Source: VRUE01 sp963715625
GTDB taxonomy: Bacteria; Actinomycetota; Thermoleophilia; Solirubrobacterales; 70-9
Length of the DNA stretch: 64,000 nt
Direction: 5' to 3'
NCBI GenBank assembly: GCA_963715625.1
Contig: OY970260.1
Location: 1,302,001 to 1,366,000 of the forward strand
The notes below the pieces were generated by a model. The model saw only the letters and a program-made list of their open reading frames with translations, made no database searches and was not told the DNA's origin. Within the stretch, counting starts at the first letter, position 1. Each line of letters starts with the position of its first letter. The position numbers and the translations under genes were made by a program. Shown here one piece after another: positions 26,001 to 32,882 of the stretch.

Positions 26001-27093
26001 GGACGCGAGCGTCGGCCGGGAAGCACGGGTTGGAGGCGTTGATCCGGCCCGACTCCGGGCAGGTGTGCCAGCGGTTGATGATCGTGTCGTACTGGACGCC
26101 CGGGTCGGCGCAGCGCCAGGCGGCGTCGGCGATCTGGCTCATCAGCTCGCGCGCCGGCAGCGTCTTCACCGTCTCGCCCGTGGTCCGCGCGGTCAGGTGC
26201 CACGCCTCGCCGGCCTCGACCGCCTCCATGAACTCGTCGCTTACCCGCACCGAGTTGTTGGCGTTCTGGTACTGGATCGAGGTGAAGCCCTCGCCGTCGA
26301 TCGACATGTCGAAGCCGGCGTCGCGCAGGGCGGCCGCCTTCTTCTCCTCGTCGGCCTTGCACCAGATGAAGTGCTCGATGTCGGGGTGGTCGACGTCGAG
26401 GACGACCATCTTCGCCGCCCGCCGCGTCTTGCCGCCGGACTTGATCGTGCCGGCCCAGGAGTCGGCGCCGCGCATGAAGCTGACCGGGCCGCTCGCCGTG
26501 CCGCCCTTGGCCAGCTGCTCCATCGAGCCGCGGATGTTGGAGAGGTTGATCCCCGAGCCGGAGCCGCCGCGGAAGATCTTGCCCTCCTTGGTGTTCCAGG
26601 CGAGGATCGAGTCCATGTTGTCCTCGACGCTGAGGATGAAGCAGGCCGAGCACTGCGGCCGCTCCTCGAAGCCGACGTTGAACCAGACCGGCGAGTTGAA
26701 GGCCGCCTTCTGGTTGAGCAGGATCGAGGTCAGCTCGGCCTCGAAGGCGTCGGCGTCCTCGTCGGAGGCGAAGTAGCCGCCGCGGCGCCCCCACCCGGAG
26801 ATCGTGCCGGCGACGCGGCCGATCATCTGCTTGACCGAGGACTCGCGCTTCTCGGTCCCGAGCTGCCCGCGGAAGTACTTCTGGGCGACGATGTTGGTCG
26901 CGTTCTGGGACCAGCTCTTGGGGAACTCGACCCCGCGCTGCTCGAAGGCCGGGCTCTCGGGATTGCCGATCACGGCATCGCGCGTCTCCCACTCGACCTC
27001 GTCGAAGGGATGGGCCCCGGGAGAGGAAAAACGGCGTTCGACCGAGAGGCCCTGCTGACCGGACTGGGGGGTGCTGGTGGCGGTCTTGGACAT
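23068..27093 (-). CDS. nrdJ: Adenosylcobalamin-dependent (class II) ribonucleotide reductase with intein
   Basis: A 1341-residue precursor. It converts ribonucleotides to deoxyribonucleotides using a B12-generated thiyl radical. Residues 1-356 and 757-1341 together make a normal NrdJ of 941 residues. The flanks INASNP and CSEYMHVDDSACNLASLNL rejoin into the conserved active-site loop whose Cys carries the thiyl radical. Residues 357-756 are an intein. Other family parts include SACFILSVEDNM, FRGGSGSGINLSNIRGS, TGTISFLMDCDTTGIEPDFS and a C-terminal zinc-ribbon-like CEQCGG...CYTCSSCG. No B12 riboswitch or clear NrdR box was recognised upstream. It is divergent from the hemolysin III gene. Confidence 0.96.
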   Translation of the reverse strand: MSKTATSTPQSGQQGLSVERRFSSPGAHPFDEVEWETRDAVIGNPESPAFEQRGVEFPKSWSQNATNIVAQKYFRGQLGTEKRESSVKQMIGRVAGTISGWGRRGGYFASDEDADAFEAELTSILLNQKAAFNSPVWFNVGFEERPQCSACFILSVEDNMDSILAWNTKEGKIFRGGSGSGINLSNIRGSMEQLAKGGTASGPVSFMRGADSWAGTIKSGGKTRRAAKMVVLDVDHPDIEHFIWCKADEEKKAAALRDAGFDMSIDGEGFTSIQYQNANNSVRVSDEFMEAVEAGEAWHLTARTTGETVKTLPARELMSQIADAAWRCADPGVQYDTIINRWHTCPESGRINASNPCFPADARVHTTIGQVPFGELYERAQAGEEFRVYTHRATAEEPGEGVLASTPLAVMRNGVKPIVRLRFSNGQELRCTPNHRLWTTNRGYVPAEELTKRDEVLLNDSPTPAADASWDLPVKVEVLAKSFSRGGTVTHKELPDRWSEGLGELTGHLIGDGWLTESQAGWCYGGDDIDDGLADSHTGALQELIGGVSRQEMENGTVQLRAGSGTVREFFRQLGVGTSRAHEKRVPGTLFGAPSEVQAAFLRGLYGADGCVARVESGGKANRYVGLGSRSEGLLKDVQRMLSAFGIRGRIYRVSESREASFTYIRKDGSTAVYESRQGFDLRISGSDMERFAQLIGFSTPRKRAALDTMLAETGRYATKSGAQLVSREEDGQEVVYNLTEPLHHSYIVDGFIAANCSEYMHVDDSACNLASLNLMKFRRPDGSFDVEDFEHAVDIVFLAQEIVVGFSSYPTEEITENANKFRQLGLGYANLGALLMSDGLPYDSEEGRNVAAAITALMTGRAYRQSALIAAGATGPYEEYERNRDAHNGVMRMHRDASYDIDATGIKGDLLEAAQRAWDEAVELGSEHGYRNAQATVLAPTGTISFLMDCDTTGIEPDFSLVKFKELVGGGQMTIVNKSVPLALRTLGYAEPQVEQIDAHIAENATIIGAPGLKDEHLPVFDVAVGERAISHTGHIDMMAATQPFISGAISKTVNLPQSATVEDIADAYTRGWKGGLKALAIYRDGSKTAQALRTDAQEEKGAEIEEVQAAPVRKKMPRERESITHKFSIAGHEGYITAGKYEDGSVGEIFLTDIGKEGSTMRGLLNAFATAISIGLQYGVPLEVFVRKFSYMRFEPEGITGNPEIPFAKSMPDYIMRWLASRFIEDTEVLEDLGILTQEVRAKREAETAQLGLGIDTSGGTAGPGNGHSKPGNGGGEAAKASGGQAVPASAAFTETPPVVPAKMSGLDLGPACEQCGGMMQRTGSCYTCSSCGNNTGCG
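24826..26025 (-). mobile_element. LAGLIDADG intein within nrdJ (400 aa)
   Basis: This in-frame segment is bounded by Cys (CFPADARVHT, splicing block A) and AN followed by the +1 extein Cys. Block B is RCTPNHRLW. The dodecapeptide motifs of a LAGLIDADG homing endonuclease are seen as LGELTGHLIGDGWL and FLRGLYGADGC. Block F is LHHSYIVDGFIAAN; it ends AN where HN is usual, and the preceding residue of the terminal pair is Ala, not His. Insertion is directly before the radical Cys of NrdJ, so the enzyme is inactive until splicing. The endonuclease motifs keep their acidic residues. Confidence 0.93.
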
Positions 27094-27225
27094 CGAACTT
27101 CTCCTCTCGCGGCGACTTTTGGGGTGAGCTGCCGAGGATCCTCAACGAGTCGGACGGACTTTGTGTCGCCTGACTTCGCAAACGCCGCAGATTTCGCGCT
27201 CCTCTCCCTTTATGGTGACAAGAAG

Positions 27226-27930
27226 ATGGTGCGGGCAAGGGCAGCCGAGAAGGCGGAATCTGCAAAGGAAGTTGCAGCGGACGCGATCGCCGCGGTCAAG
27301 CCGAGGCTGCGCGGCGTCTCGCACCAGTGGGCCTTCGTCGTCTCGCTCTTCCTCGGCGCCGGGTTGATCGTCGCCGCCGAGACCCCCGAGGCGACCCTGG
27401 CCGTGGCGATCTACGCGATCAGCCTCTCCGCCCTGCTCGGCACCAGCGCTCTCTACCACCGGGTCAACTGGACGCGCCCCGACGTGCGCCGCCGGATGCG
27501 CCGGCTGGATCACTCGATGATCTTCTTCCTCATCGCCGGGACCTACACCCCGTTCGCCCTGCTCGTCCTGAGCGGCCCCCTCGCCGACGCGATCCTCCTC
27601 GTCGTCTGGATCGGCGCGATCGCCGGCGCCGTGGTCGAGATGGTCTGGATCGACCACCCCAAGTGGGTCGCGGCGCTGATCTACATCTCGCTCGGCTGGG
27701 TCGCCGCCGTCGCCTTCCCCGGGCTCTGGGACGAGATGGGCGTGACGGGCACGCTCCTCGTCGCCGCCGGCGGCCTCCTCTACACGGCCGGCGCCGTCGT
27801 CTACGCGACCCAGCGCCCCGACCCCAACCCGCGCGTCTTCGGCTACCACGAGGTCTTCCACCTACTGGTAATTGCAGCAGCAGCAGCCCACTTCGCAGCC
27901 GTCGCTTTTTTCGCGCTGCCAGCTGCCTAA
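27226..27930 (+). CDS. Hemolysin III/PAQR-family membrane protein
   Basis: A 234-residue membrane protein from ATG 27226 with seven predicted hydrophobic segments. The family metal-site residues are visible: SALYHRVNW, RLDHSMIFFLIAGTYTPF and near the end GYHEVFHLLV. These are the conserved His/Ser/Asp of the PAQR/HlyIII fold, which is probably a hydrolase rather than a toxin. The N-terminal ~40 residues are basic and cytoplasmic. Its stop codon lies inside the left arm of a family 2 hairpin. Confidence 0.92.
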   Translation: MVRARAAEKAESAKEVAADAIAAVKPRLRGVSHQWAFVVSLFLGAGLIVAAETPEATLAVAIYAISLSALLGTSALYHRVNWTRPDVRRRMRRLDHSMIFFLIAGTYTPFALLVLSGPLADAILLVVWIGAIAGAVVEMVWIDHPKWVAALIYISLGWVAAVAFPGLWDEMGVTGTLLVAAGGLLYTAGAVVYATQRPDPNPRVFGYHEVFHLLVIAAAAAHFAAVAFFALPAA

Positions 27931-28050
27931 AAGCCGATCCCGGCAGGGGTGGAACGTCTTGTACTTTTTCGCGGGTGCTCGCCCGGTGCGTCCAGCAATC
28001 CAGCGATCCACGAAAAAGTTAAGTGGAACCCCTGCCGGGATCGGCTTTTA
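27928..28050. repeat. Long hairpin element, family 2 (copy 2)
   Basis: Perfect 23-bp outer arms (27928-27950; 28028-28050) starting TAAAAGCCGATCCCGGCAGG. The conserved inner parts are GGAACGTCTTGTA, CTTTTTCG / CGAAAAAG and TTAAGTGGA, with a variable loop of about 39 nt. The TAA at each end of the palindrome is the stop codon of the gene on each side, so the element exactly fills a convergent junction. Only the innermost AGGGGT part of the outer stem is shared with copy 1. Confidence 0.92.
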
Positions 28051-28794
28051 GGCCAGTGCAGCGGCCGCGCGCTCTTTGGCGGCCTCGATCAGGGCGATCA
28101 GCTCGATCTCGCGATCGGTGCGCAGCAGCTCGACCGGGTCGGGGTCGCCGTTGACGATCCCCTCGAAGAACTCCTTGCGGTCCCGGTAGGTCGGCAGCGT
28201 GCCCTTGGCCCAGCCGCGGGCGTCGTTGAGGATCACCGCCAGGCGGGCGTACTCCTCGCCGAAGAGTTCGGCGATCTCGCGCTTCATCCGCTTCGCCAGC
28301 GCGGGGGAGGCGCCGGCGGTCGAGATCGCGATCGCCAGGGGCCCGGTGCGCACGATCGCCGGCAGGATGAAGTTGCACAGCGGCGGCACGTCGACGACGT
28401 TGACCAGCATCGCCCGCTTCTCGGCATCGTCGAAGACGCCGATGTTGACCTCGCTGTCGTCGGTGGCGGCGATGACCATGAAGGCGCCCTCGAGGTCCGC
28501 CGCACCCGCGTAGGCGCGCCTCTCCCACTCGATCGACCCCTCGGCCGCGAGGCTCTCCAGCTCGGGGTGGGCGACCGGCGCGACCAGCGTCACGCCGGCG
28601 TCGCAGGCGAGCAGCCCCTCGACCTTCTCCAGGCCGATGTCGCCGCCCCCGACCACCAGGCAGCGCCGCCCCGCCGTCTTCAGGCAGGCGATGTAGAAGG
28701 GGGTCTCCAGCATGTCGCGCACGCACGACTGGTCGCAGACCCCCCTGCGCAACTGGCACACGCACTCCTTGCCGGCGTAGGCCTGGGCGGGCAT
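28048..28794 (-). CDS. Precorrin-2 dehydrogenase/sirohydrochlorin ferrochelatase-like (Met8/CysG N-domain)
   Basis: A protein of about 249 residues. The core beginning MLETPFYIACLKTAGRRCLVV has a Rossmann glycine motif (VVGGGDIGLEKVEGLL). The later segments AATDDSEVNIGVFDDAE and LVNVVDVPPLCNFILPA are the NAD-binding and catalytic parts of precorrin-2 dehydrogenase, a step to siroheme or cobalamin. ISTAGASPALAKRMKREI is also family-typical. An N-terminal extension of about 27 residues has four Cys (CVCQL, VCDQSC), perhaps a metal site. The start could instead be ATG 28713. No other siroheme genes are adjacent. Confidence 0.88.
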   Translation of the reverse strand: MPAQAYAGKECVCQLRRGVCDQSCVRDMLETPFYIACLKTAGRRCLVVGGGDIGLEKVEGLLACDAGVTLVAPVAHPELESLAAEGSIEWERRAYAGAADLEGAFMVIAATDDSEVNIGVFDDAEKRAMLVNVVDVPPLCNFILPAIVRTGPLAIAISTAGASPALAKRMKREIAELFGEEYARLAVILNDARGWAKGTLPTYRDRKEFFEGIVNGDPDPVELLRTDREIELIALIEAAKERAAAALA

Positions 28795-28826
28795 GCCCAA
28801 AGCCTAGTGATCCACCGAAGCTTCCC

Positions 28827-28873
28827 AGGTGCAACGTTTTACGGCTCCATCGGAGGAACAAAACGTTGCACCT
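28827..28873. repeat. Palindromic repeat, family 1 (copy C)
   Basis: AGGTGCAACGTTTTACGGCTCC and the near-complement GGAGGAACAAAACGTTGCACCT around a short loop. It lies between two genes that both run leftwards (5' side of the dehydrogenase gene, 3' side of the epimerase gene), so it ends the epimerase transcript. Confidence 0.88.
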
Positions 28874-28886
28874 CTCTTGGCAGGGT

Positions 28887-29819
28887 TCAGATCGAGTCCA
28901 GGGTCACGCGGAGGCCCTCTTCGAGGTCCATCTGCGGCTTCCAGCCCAGCTCGCGCTCGGCGCGCGCCGGGTCGATCGAGATCCGCTGCACCTCGCCGGT
29001 GCGCGGCGGGGCGAACTCGGGCTCGAAGCTCTCGGCGCCGCCGAGCGCGCCGAGCTGCCTGACCAGCTCCAGCACGTCGGTCTCGAGTCCGGTGCCGATG
29101 TTGATCGCACCGCTCGCCCCAGACTCGGCTGCCGCCAGCGCCGCTGAGACCACGTCCCCCACGTATATGTAGTCGCGGGTCTGCCTGCCGTCGCCGAAGA
29201 CGGTCGGCCGCTCGCCTGCCCGCAGCTTCCCGCAGAAGATCGCCACCACACCCGCCTCGCCGAGCGGGTCCTGGCGCGGGCCGTAGACGTTGCCGAGGCG
29301 CAGGCTGACGCCGGAGAGCCCGTAGAGCCGTTCGTACAGCGCCAGGTACCCCTCGGCGGCGAACTTGCTCTGGCCGTAGGGGGCCTCCGGTGCCAGCGGC
29401 GCGTCCTCGCCGAGCGGCAGCGCCTGCCCCTTGCCCTCGCCGTAGATCGCCCCGCCGGTCGAGGTGAAGACGACTCGCCGGGCACTGCCCGCCCGCGCCG
29501 CCTCGAGCACGTTGGCGGTGCCGCCGACGTTGATCGAGGCGTCGAACGCCGGGTCGGCGACCGACCTGCGCACGTCGATCTGCGCCGCCAGGTGGAAGAC
29601 GACCTCGGGCTTGGCCTCGACCGCGACGGCCTCGACCGACGAACGGTCCCGGATGTCCGCCTCGGCCAGCGTCGCACCGGCCGCCAGCGCCCCCGCGAGG
29701 TTCTCCCGGCGCCCGGTCGAGAGGTCGTCGAGGACCGTCACCTCGTCCCCCCGCGCGAGCAGCGCGTCGACCAGATTCGAGCCGATGAACCCCGCTCCGC
29801 CTGTCACCAGAGCCTTCAT
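28887..29819 (-). CDS. NAD-dependent sugar epimerase (UDP-glucose 4-epimerase-like)
   Basis: A 310-residue extended short-chain dehydrogenase from ATG 29819. The NAD motif VTGGAGFIGSNL, the acidic residue in VLDDLSTG, the catalytic Thr/Ser in FTSTGGAIYGEG and YGQSKFAAE (YxxxK) are all present. The end (ERELGWKPQMDLEEGL) is typical of GalE-like epimerases. The likely substrate is a nucleotide sugar for cell-surface glycan; which one cannot be told. It is divergent from topA. Confidence 0.92.
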   Translation of the reverse strand: MKALVTGGAGFIGSNLVDALLARGDEVTVLDDLSTGRRENLAGALAAGATLAEADIRDRSSVEAVAVEAKPEVVFHLAAQIDVRRSVADPAFDASINVGGTANVLEAARAGSARRVVFTSTGGAIYGEGKGQALPLGEDAPLAPEAPYGQSKFAAEGYLALYERLYGLSGVSLRLGNVYGPRQDPLGEAGVVAIFCGKLRAGERPTVFGDGRQTRDYIYVGDVVSAALAAAESGASGAINIGTGLETDVLELVRQLGALGGAESFEPEFAPPRTGEVQRISIDPARAERELGWKPQMDLEEGLRVTLDSI

Positions 29820-29942
29820 CAGAGTGAGCGATCCTAAGCGCAAAACGCCGCCGACGGGCCGATACGTCAAGGCTGACTCGACATTTCGGCCCGCCGGCGG
29901 ATTTTCGGGGGCGCCCCGCGCCCCTGCTACCCTCGCCGCCCG

Positions 29943-32222
29943 ATGCGGCTGATCGTCACCGAGAAGAACAACAGCGCCGAGAAGATCGCGACCTTCCTCA
30001 GCAAGGGCGGCGCGAGCAGCGACAAAACCTTCAAAGTCCCCTTCTACACCTGGACCGACGAGAACGGCGACGACCACCGCACGATCGGGCTCAAGGGGCA
30101 CGTGCTCGGCCCGGCCTTCCCCGAGGGCTACTCGAACTGGCAGAAGACCGACCTGCACGACCTGATCGACGCCGAGCTGATCAAGGAGCCGACCGACAAG
30201 AACGTCGTCAAGGCGATCCGCAAAGTCGCCAAGGAAGCCGACGAGCTGGTGATCGCCACCGACTTCGACCGCGAGGGCGAGCTGATCGGCCTCGAGGCGC
30301 TGGAGGAGATGCTCGACGCCAACCCCGAGCTCGGCTCGCGCGAGGAAACCAAGGCCGGCACGCTGCGGGTCAAGCGCGCCCGCTACTCGGCCCTGACCAG
30401 GGAAGAGATCGAGCGCGCCTTCGACGAGCTCGACGAGCTCTCCTTCCCGCTCGCCAACGCCGGCGCCGCGCGCCAGGACATCGACCTGCTCTGGGGCGCG
30501 ACGCTGACCCGCGCGGTCTCGCTCAGCACCCGCCGCTTCGGCTCCAACTTCCTCTCGGTCGGCCGCGTGCAGAGCCCGACCCTGGGGCTGGTCGTCGAGC
30601 GCGAGATGGAGCGCCGCGCCCACGTCCCCAAGCCCTTCTGGGAACTCTTCGCCAAGTTCCAGCACCCCGACGGCAGCTTCGAGGCCCACCACGAGACCGA
30701 CAAGTTCTGGGAGAAGGCCGAGGCCGACGCGGCGCTCGCCGGGACCACCGGCCCGGGCACGGTCAAGGCCGTGACGGCGCGCAAGAACACGCGCAAGCCG
30801 CCCACCCCCTACAACACCACGGCCTTCACCACCGACGCCTCCAGCCGCCTCGGCATCACGCCCGCCAGCGCGATGCGGATCGCCGAGGACCTCTACATGG
30901 ACGGCTTCATCTCCTACCCGCGCACCGACAACACCGTCTACCCGGCCTCGCTGCCGCTGCGCGAGCTGGTCTCCTCGCTGGTGCGGATCAAGGAGTTCTC
31001 CGCCGCCTCCGGCCTGCTTGACGGCGAGCTGAAACCGACCCGGGGCAAGAAAGAGACGACCGACCACCCGCCGATCTACCCGACCCAGGCGATCCACCCC
31101 GGCGCCCTCGACGGCCCCAAGAAGCGCGTCTACGAGCTGGTCGTGCGCCGCTTCCTCGCCACCTTCAGCCCGCCGATGATCACCGAGTCGACGCGGGCCG
31201 ACATCGAGGCCGGCTCGCAGGCCTACTTCGTCCGCGGCTCGGTCGTCGTCGACCCCGGCTTCGCCGGCATCTACACCTACGCCCGCTCCGCCGACGAGGA
31301 GATCCCGGCGCTTGCCGAGGGTCAGGCGCTGGAGCTGGACGGCGCGCCCTGGGTCCTCGACAAGGAGACCCAGCCGCCCGCCCGCATCTCGCAGGCGAAG
31401 CTGGTCGAGATGATGGAGGAGCGCGGCCTCGGCACCAAGGCGACTCGCGCCGACATCATCAAGAAGCTCTTCGACCGCGGCTACGTCTACGGCAACCCGC
31501 CGGTCCCCTCGGAGACCGGGATCGCAATGTACGAGGCGTTCAAGAAATACGTGCCGCGGATGGCGACGCCGGAGATGACCGCTCAGCTCGAGGAGGAGAT
31601 GGATCAGATCGCCGCCGGCGAGATGACCAAGGACTCGGTCGTCGGCGACAGCCGTGAGCTCCTCCACAGCACCTGGACCGAGATCGACAAGAGCCGCGAA
31701 GACCTGGCCAAAGTCGTCTGGAAGGGGATGGACGAGGACCGCATCCTCGGGCCCTGCAAGGTCTGCGAAGAAGCCGGCCGCACCAAGGAGGACGGCTCGC
31801 CCAACATGCTGCGCGTGATCCGGGCGAAAAAATCCGGCAAGCGCTTCGTCGGCTGCAGCGGCTGGACCCTGGACGACCCGGAGTCCTGCGACCAGACCTT
31901 CCCGCTGCCCCAGCGCGGCGACGTCTTCAAGCTCGAGGAACGCTGTTCGGTCTGCGGCGAGACGCCGCGGCTGAAAGTCCAGCCCTTCCGGGGGCGGCCC
32001 TGGAACCTCTGCCTCAACGACGACTGCGAGTCGATGCAGGAGATGAAGAGACGCCGCGCCGAGCGCGAAGCCGCGAAAGCGGCCAAGGAAGCGATGGCAG
32101 AGAAGCCGCTGCCCGAGGGCGACGAGGACGGCAAGGCTCCGCCGAAGAAAAAGGCGAAAGTCGCGAGCAAGGCCGACACCGCCACCCGCGGCCGCAAGCG
32201 CGCCAAGGCCGCGGCCAAATAG
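29943..32222 (+). CDS. topA: DNA topoisomerase I (type IA)
   Basis: A 759-residue enzyme that relaxes negative supercoils. The Toprim domain opens MRLIVTEKNNSAEKIA and carries the acidic triad region IATDFDREGELIG. The active-site Tyr is in GFISYPRTDNT. The catalytic core ends near residue 590. After it come two cysteine-bearing zinc-ribbon-like segments (CKVCEE...C...C, then CSVCGE...C...C) and a Lys/Ala-rich tail (PPKKKAKVASKAD) that probably binds DNA. The N-terminal Toprim, with its insertion and wording unlike the usual actinobacterial TopA opening, recalls archaeal-type topoisomerase I. Confidence 0.94.
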   Translation: MRLIVTEKNNSAEKIATFLSKGGASSDKTFKVPFYTWTDENGDDHRTIGLKGHVLGPAFPEGYSNWQKTDLHDLIDAELIKEPTDKNVVKAIRKVAKEADELVIATDFDREGELIGLEALEEMLDANPELGSREETKAGTLRVKRARYSALTREEIERAFDELDELSFPLANAGAARQDIDLLWGATLTRAVSLSTRRFGSNFLSVGRVQSPTLGLVVEREMERRAHVPKPFWELFAKFQHPDGSFEAHHETDKFWEKAEADAALAGTTGPGTVKAVTARKNTRKPPTPYNTTAFTTDASSRLGITPASAMRIAEDLYMDGFISYPRTDNTVYPASLPLRELVSSLVRIKEFSAASGLLDGELKPTRGKKETTDHPPIYPTQAIHPGALDGPKKRVYELVVRRFLATFSPPMITESTRADIEAGSQAYFVRGSVVVDPGFAGIYTYARSADEEIPALAEGQALELDGAPWVLDKETQPPARISQAKLVEMMEERGLGTKATRADIIKKLFDRGYVYGNPPVPSETGIAMYEAFKKYVPRMATPEMTAQLEEEMDQIAAGEMTKDSVVGDSRELLHSTWTEIDKSREDLAKVVWKGMDEDRILGPCKVCEEAGRTKEDGSPNMLRVIRAKKSGKRFVGCSGWTLDDPESCDQTFPLPQRGDVFKLEERCSVCGETPRLKVQPFRGRPWNLCLNDDCESMQEMKRRRAEREAAKAAKEAMAEKPLPEGDEDGKAPPKKKAKVASKADTATRGRKRAKAAAK

Positions 32223-32230
32223 CCGGCCGC

Positions 32231-32277
32231 TTCCGGTGCGCTTTATGTGGTCATAGGTGGCATAAGGACCACCGGAA
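32231..32277. repeat. Palindromic repeat, family 4 (copy 2)
   Basis: TTCCGGTGCGCTTTATG on the left, a loop TGGTCATAGGTGG, and CATAAGGACCACCGGAA on the right, so the middle of the stem is mismatched relative to copy 1. The loop resembles that of copy 1 (TGGGCTATGGCGG). It lies between topA and the tmk start, in the 5' leader of the tmk-holB unit or as a terminator of topA. Confidence 0.8.
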
Positions 32278-32288
32278 CGGGAGTTGAC

Positions 32289-32882
32289 GTGTTCATTTCG
32301 CTGGAGGGCATCGACGGGTCGGGAAAGTCGACGCAGGCGAAGCTGCTGGCCGAGGCGCTCGGCCCGGAGACGCTGCTGATCCGCGAGCCGGGCGGGACCG
32401 AGGCGGCGGAGCGGATCCGCGAGCTGCTCGCCGACCCGGCGCTTGAGCTCGACCCCTTTGCCGAGCTGCTCCTCTTCTCGGCGGCGCGCGCCAACCTGGT
32501 CAGCCGCGTGATCCGCCCGGCGCTCGAGGCGGGGAAGGACGTCGTCGCCGACCGTTTCGCCGACTCCAGCGTCGCCTACCAGGGCGGGGCGCGCGGCCTG
32601 GGGACGAGCCACGTGCTCTCGCTGACCGACACGGTGATCGACGGCCTCTGGCCCGACGTGACCGTGCTCCTGCGCCTCGATCCCGAGACCGGCCTCGGCC
32701 GCGCCGACGGGGGGGACCGCTTCGAGTCCGAGGGCGTCGAGCTCCAGCGCGCCGTGGCCGAGGCCTACGAGGAGATCGCCAAGATCGCCTCCGACCGCGT
32801 CGTCGCGGTCGACGCGGACGGCAGCGTCGAGGAGGTCCACGAGCGAGTGCTGGAGGCGGTGCGTGCCCGAGCTGCCGCTTGA
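32289..32882 (+). CDS. tmk: Thymidylate kinase
   Basis: A 197-residue kinase from GTG 32289 (FISLEGIDGSGKSTQAK). It phosphorylates dTMP to dTDP. The P-loop is EGIDGSGKST, the DRF motif is VVADRFADSSVAYQGGARGLG, and LRLDPETGLGRADGGDRFE is the lid region. Length is typical. Extending to 32247 would run into the palindromic repeat, so GTG 32289 is preferred. It overlaps holB by 20 bp, a common pairing. Confidence 0.95.
   Translation: MFISLEGIDGSGKSTQAKLLAEALGPETLLIREPGGTEAAERIRELLADPALELDPFAELLLFSAARANLVSRVIRPALEAGKDVVADRFADSSVAYQGGARGLGTSHVLSLTDTVIDGLWPDVTVLLRLDPETGLGRADGGDRFESEGVELQRAVAEAYEEIAKIASDRVVAVDADGSVEEVHERVLEAVRARAAA

Noticed and set aside
27094..27225. B12 riboswitch or NrdR box upstream of nrdJ
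   Set aside because: The 132-bp gap is too short for a full cobalamin riboswitch, and no B12-box or NrdR palindrome could be recognised.
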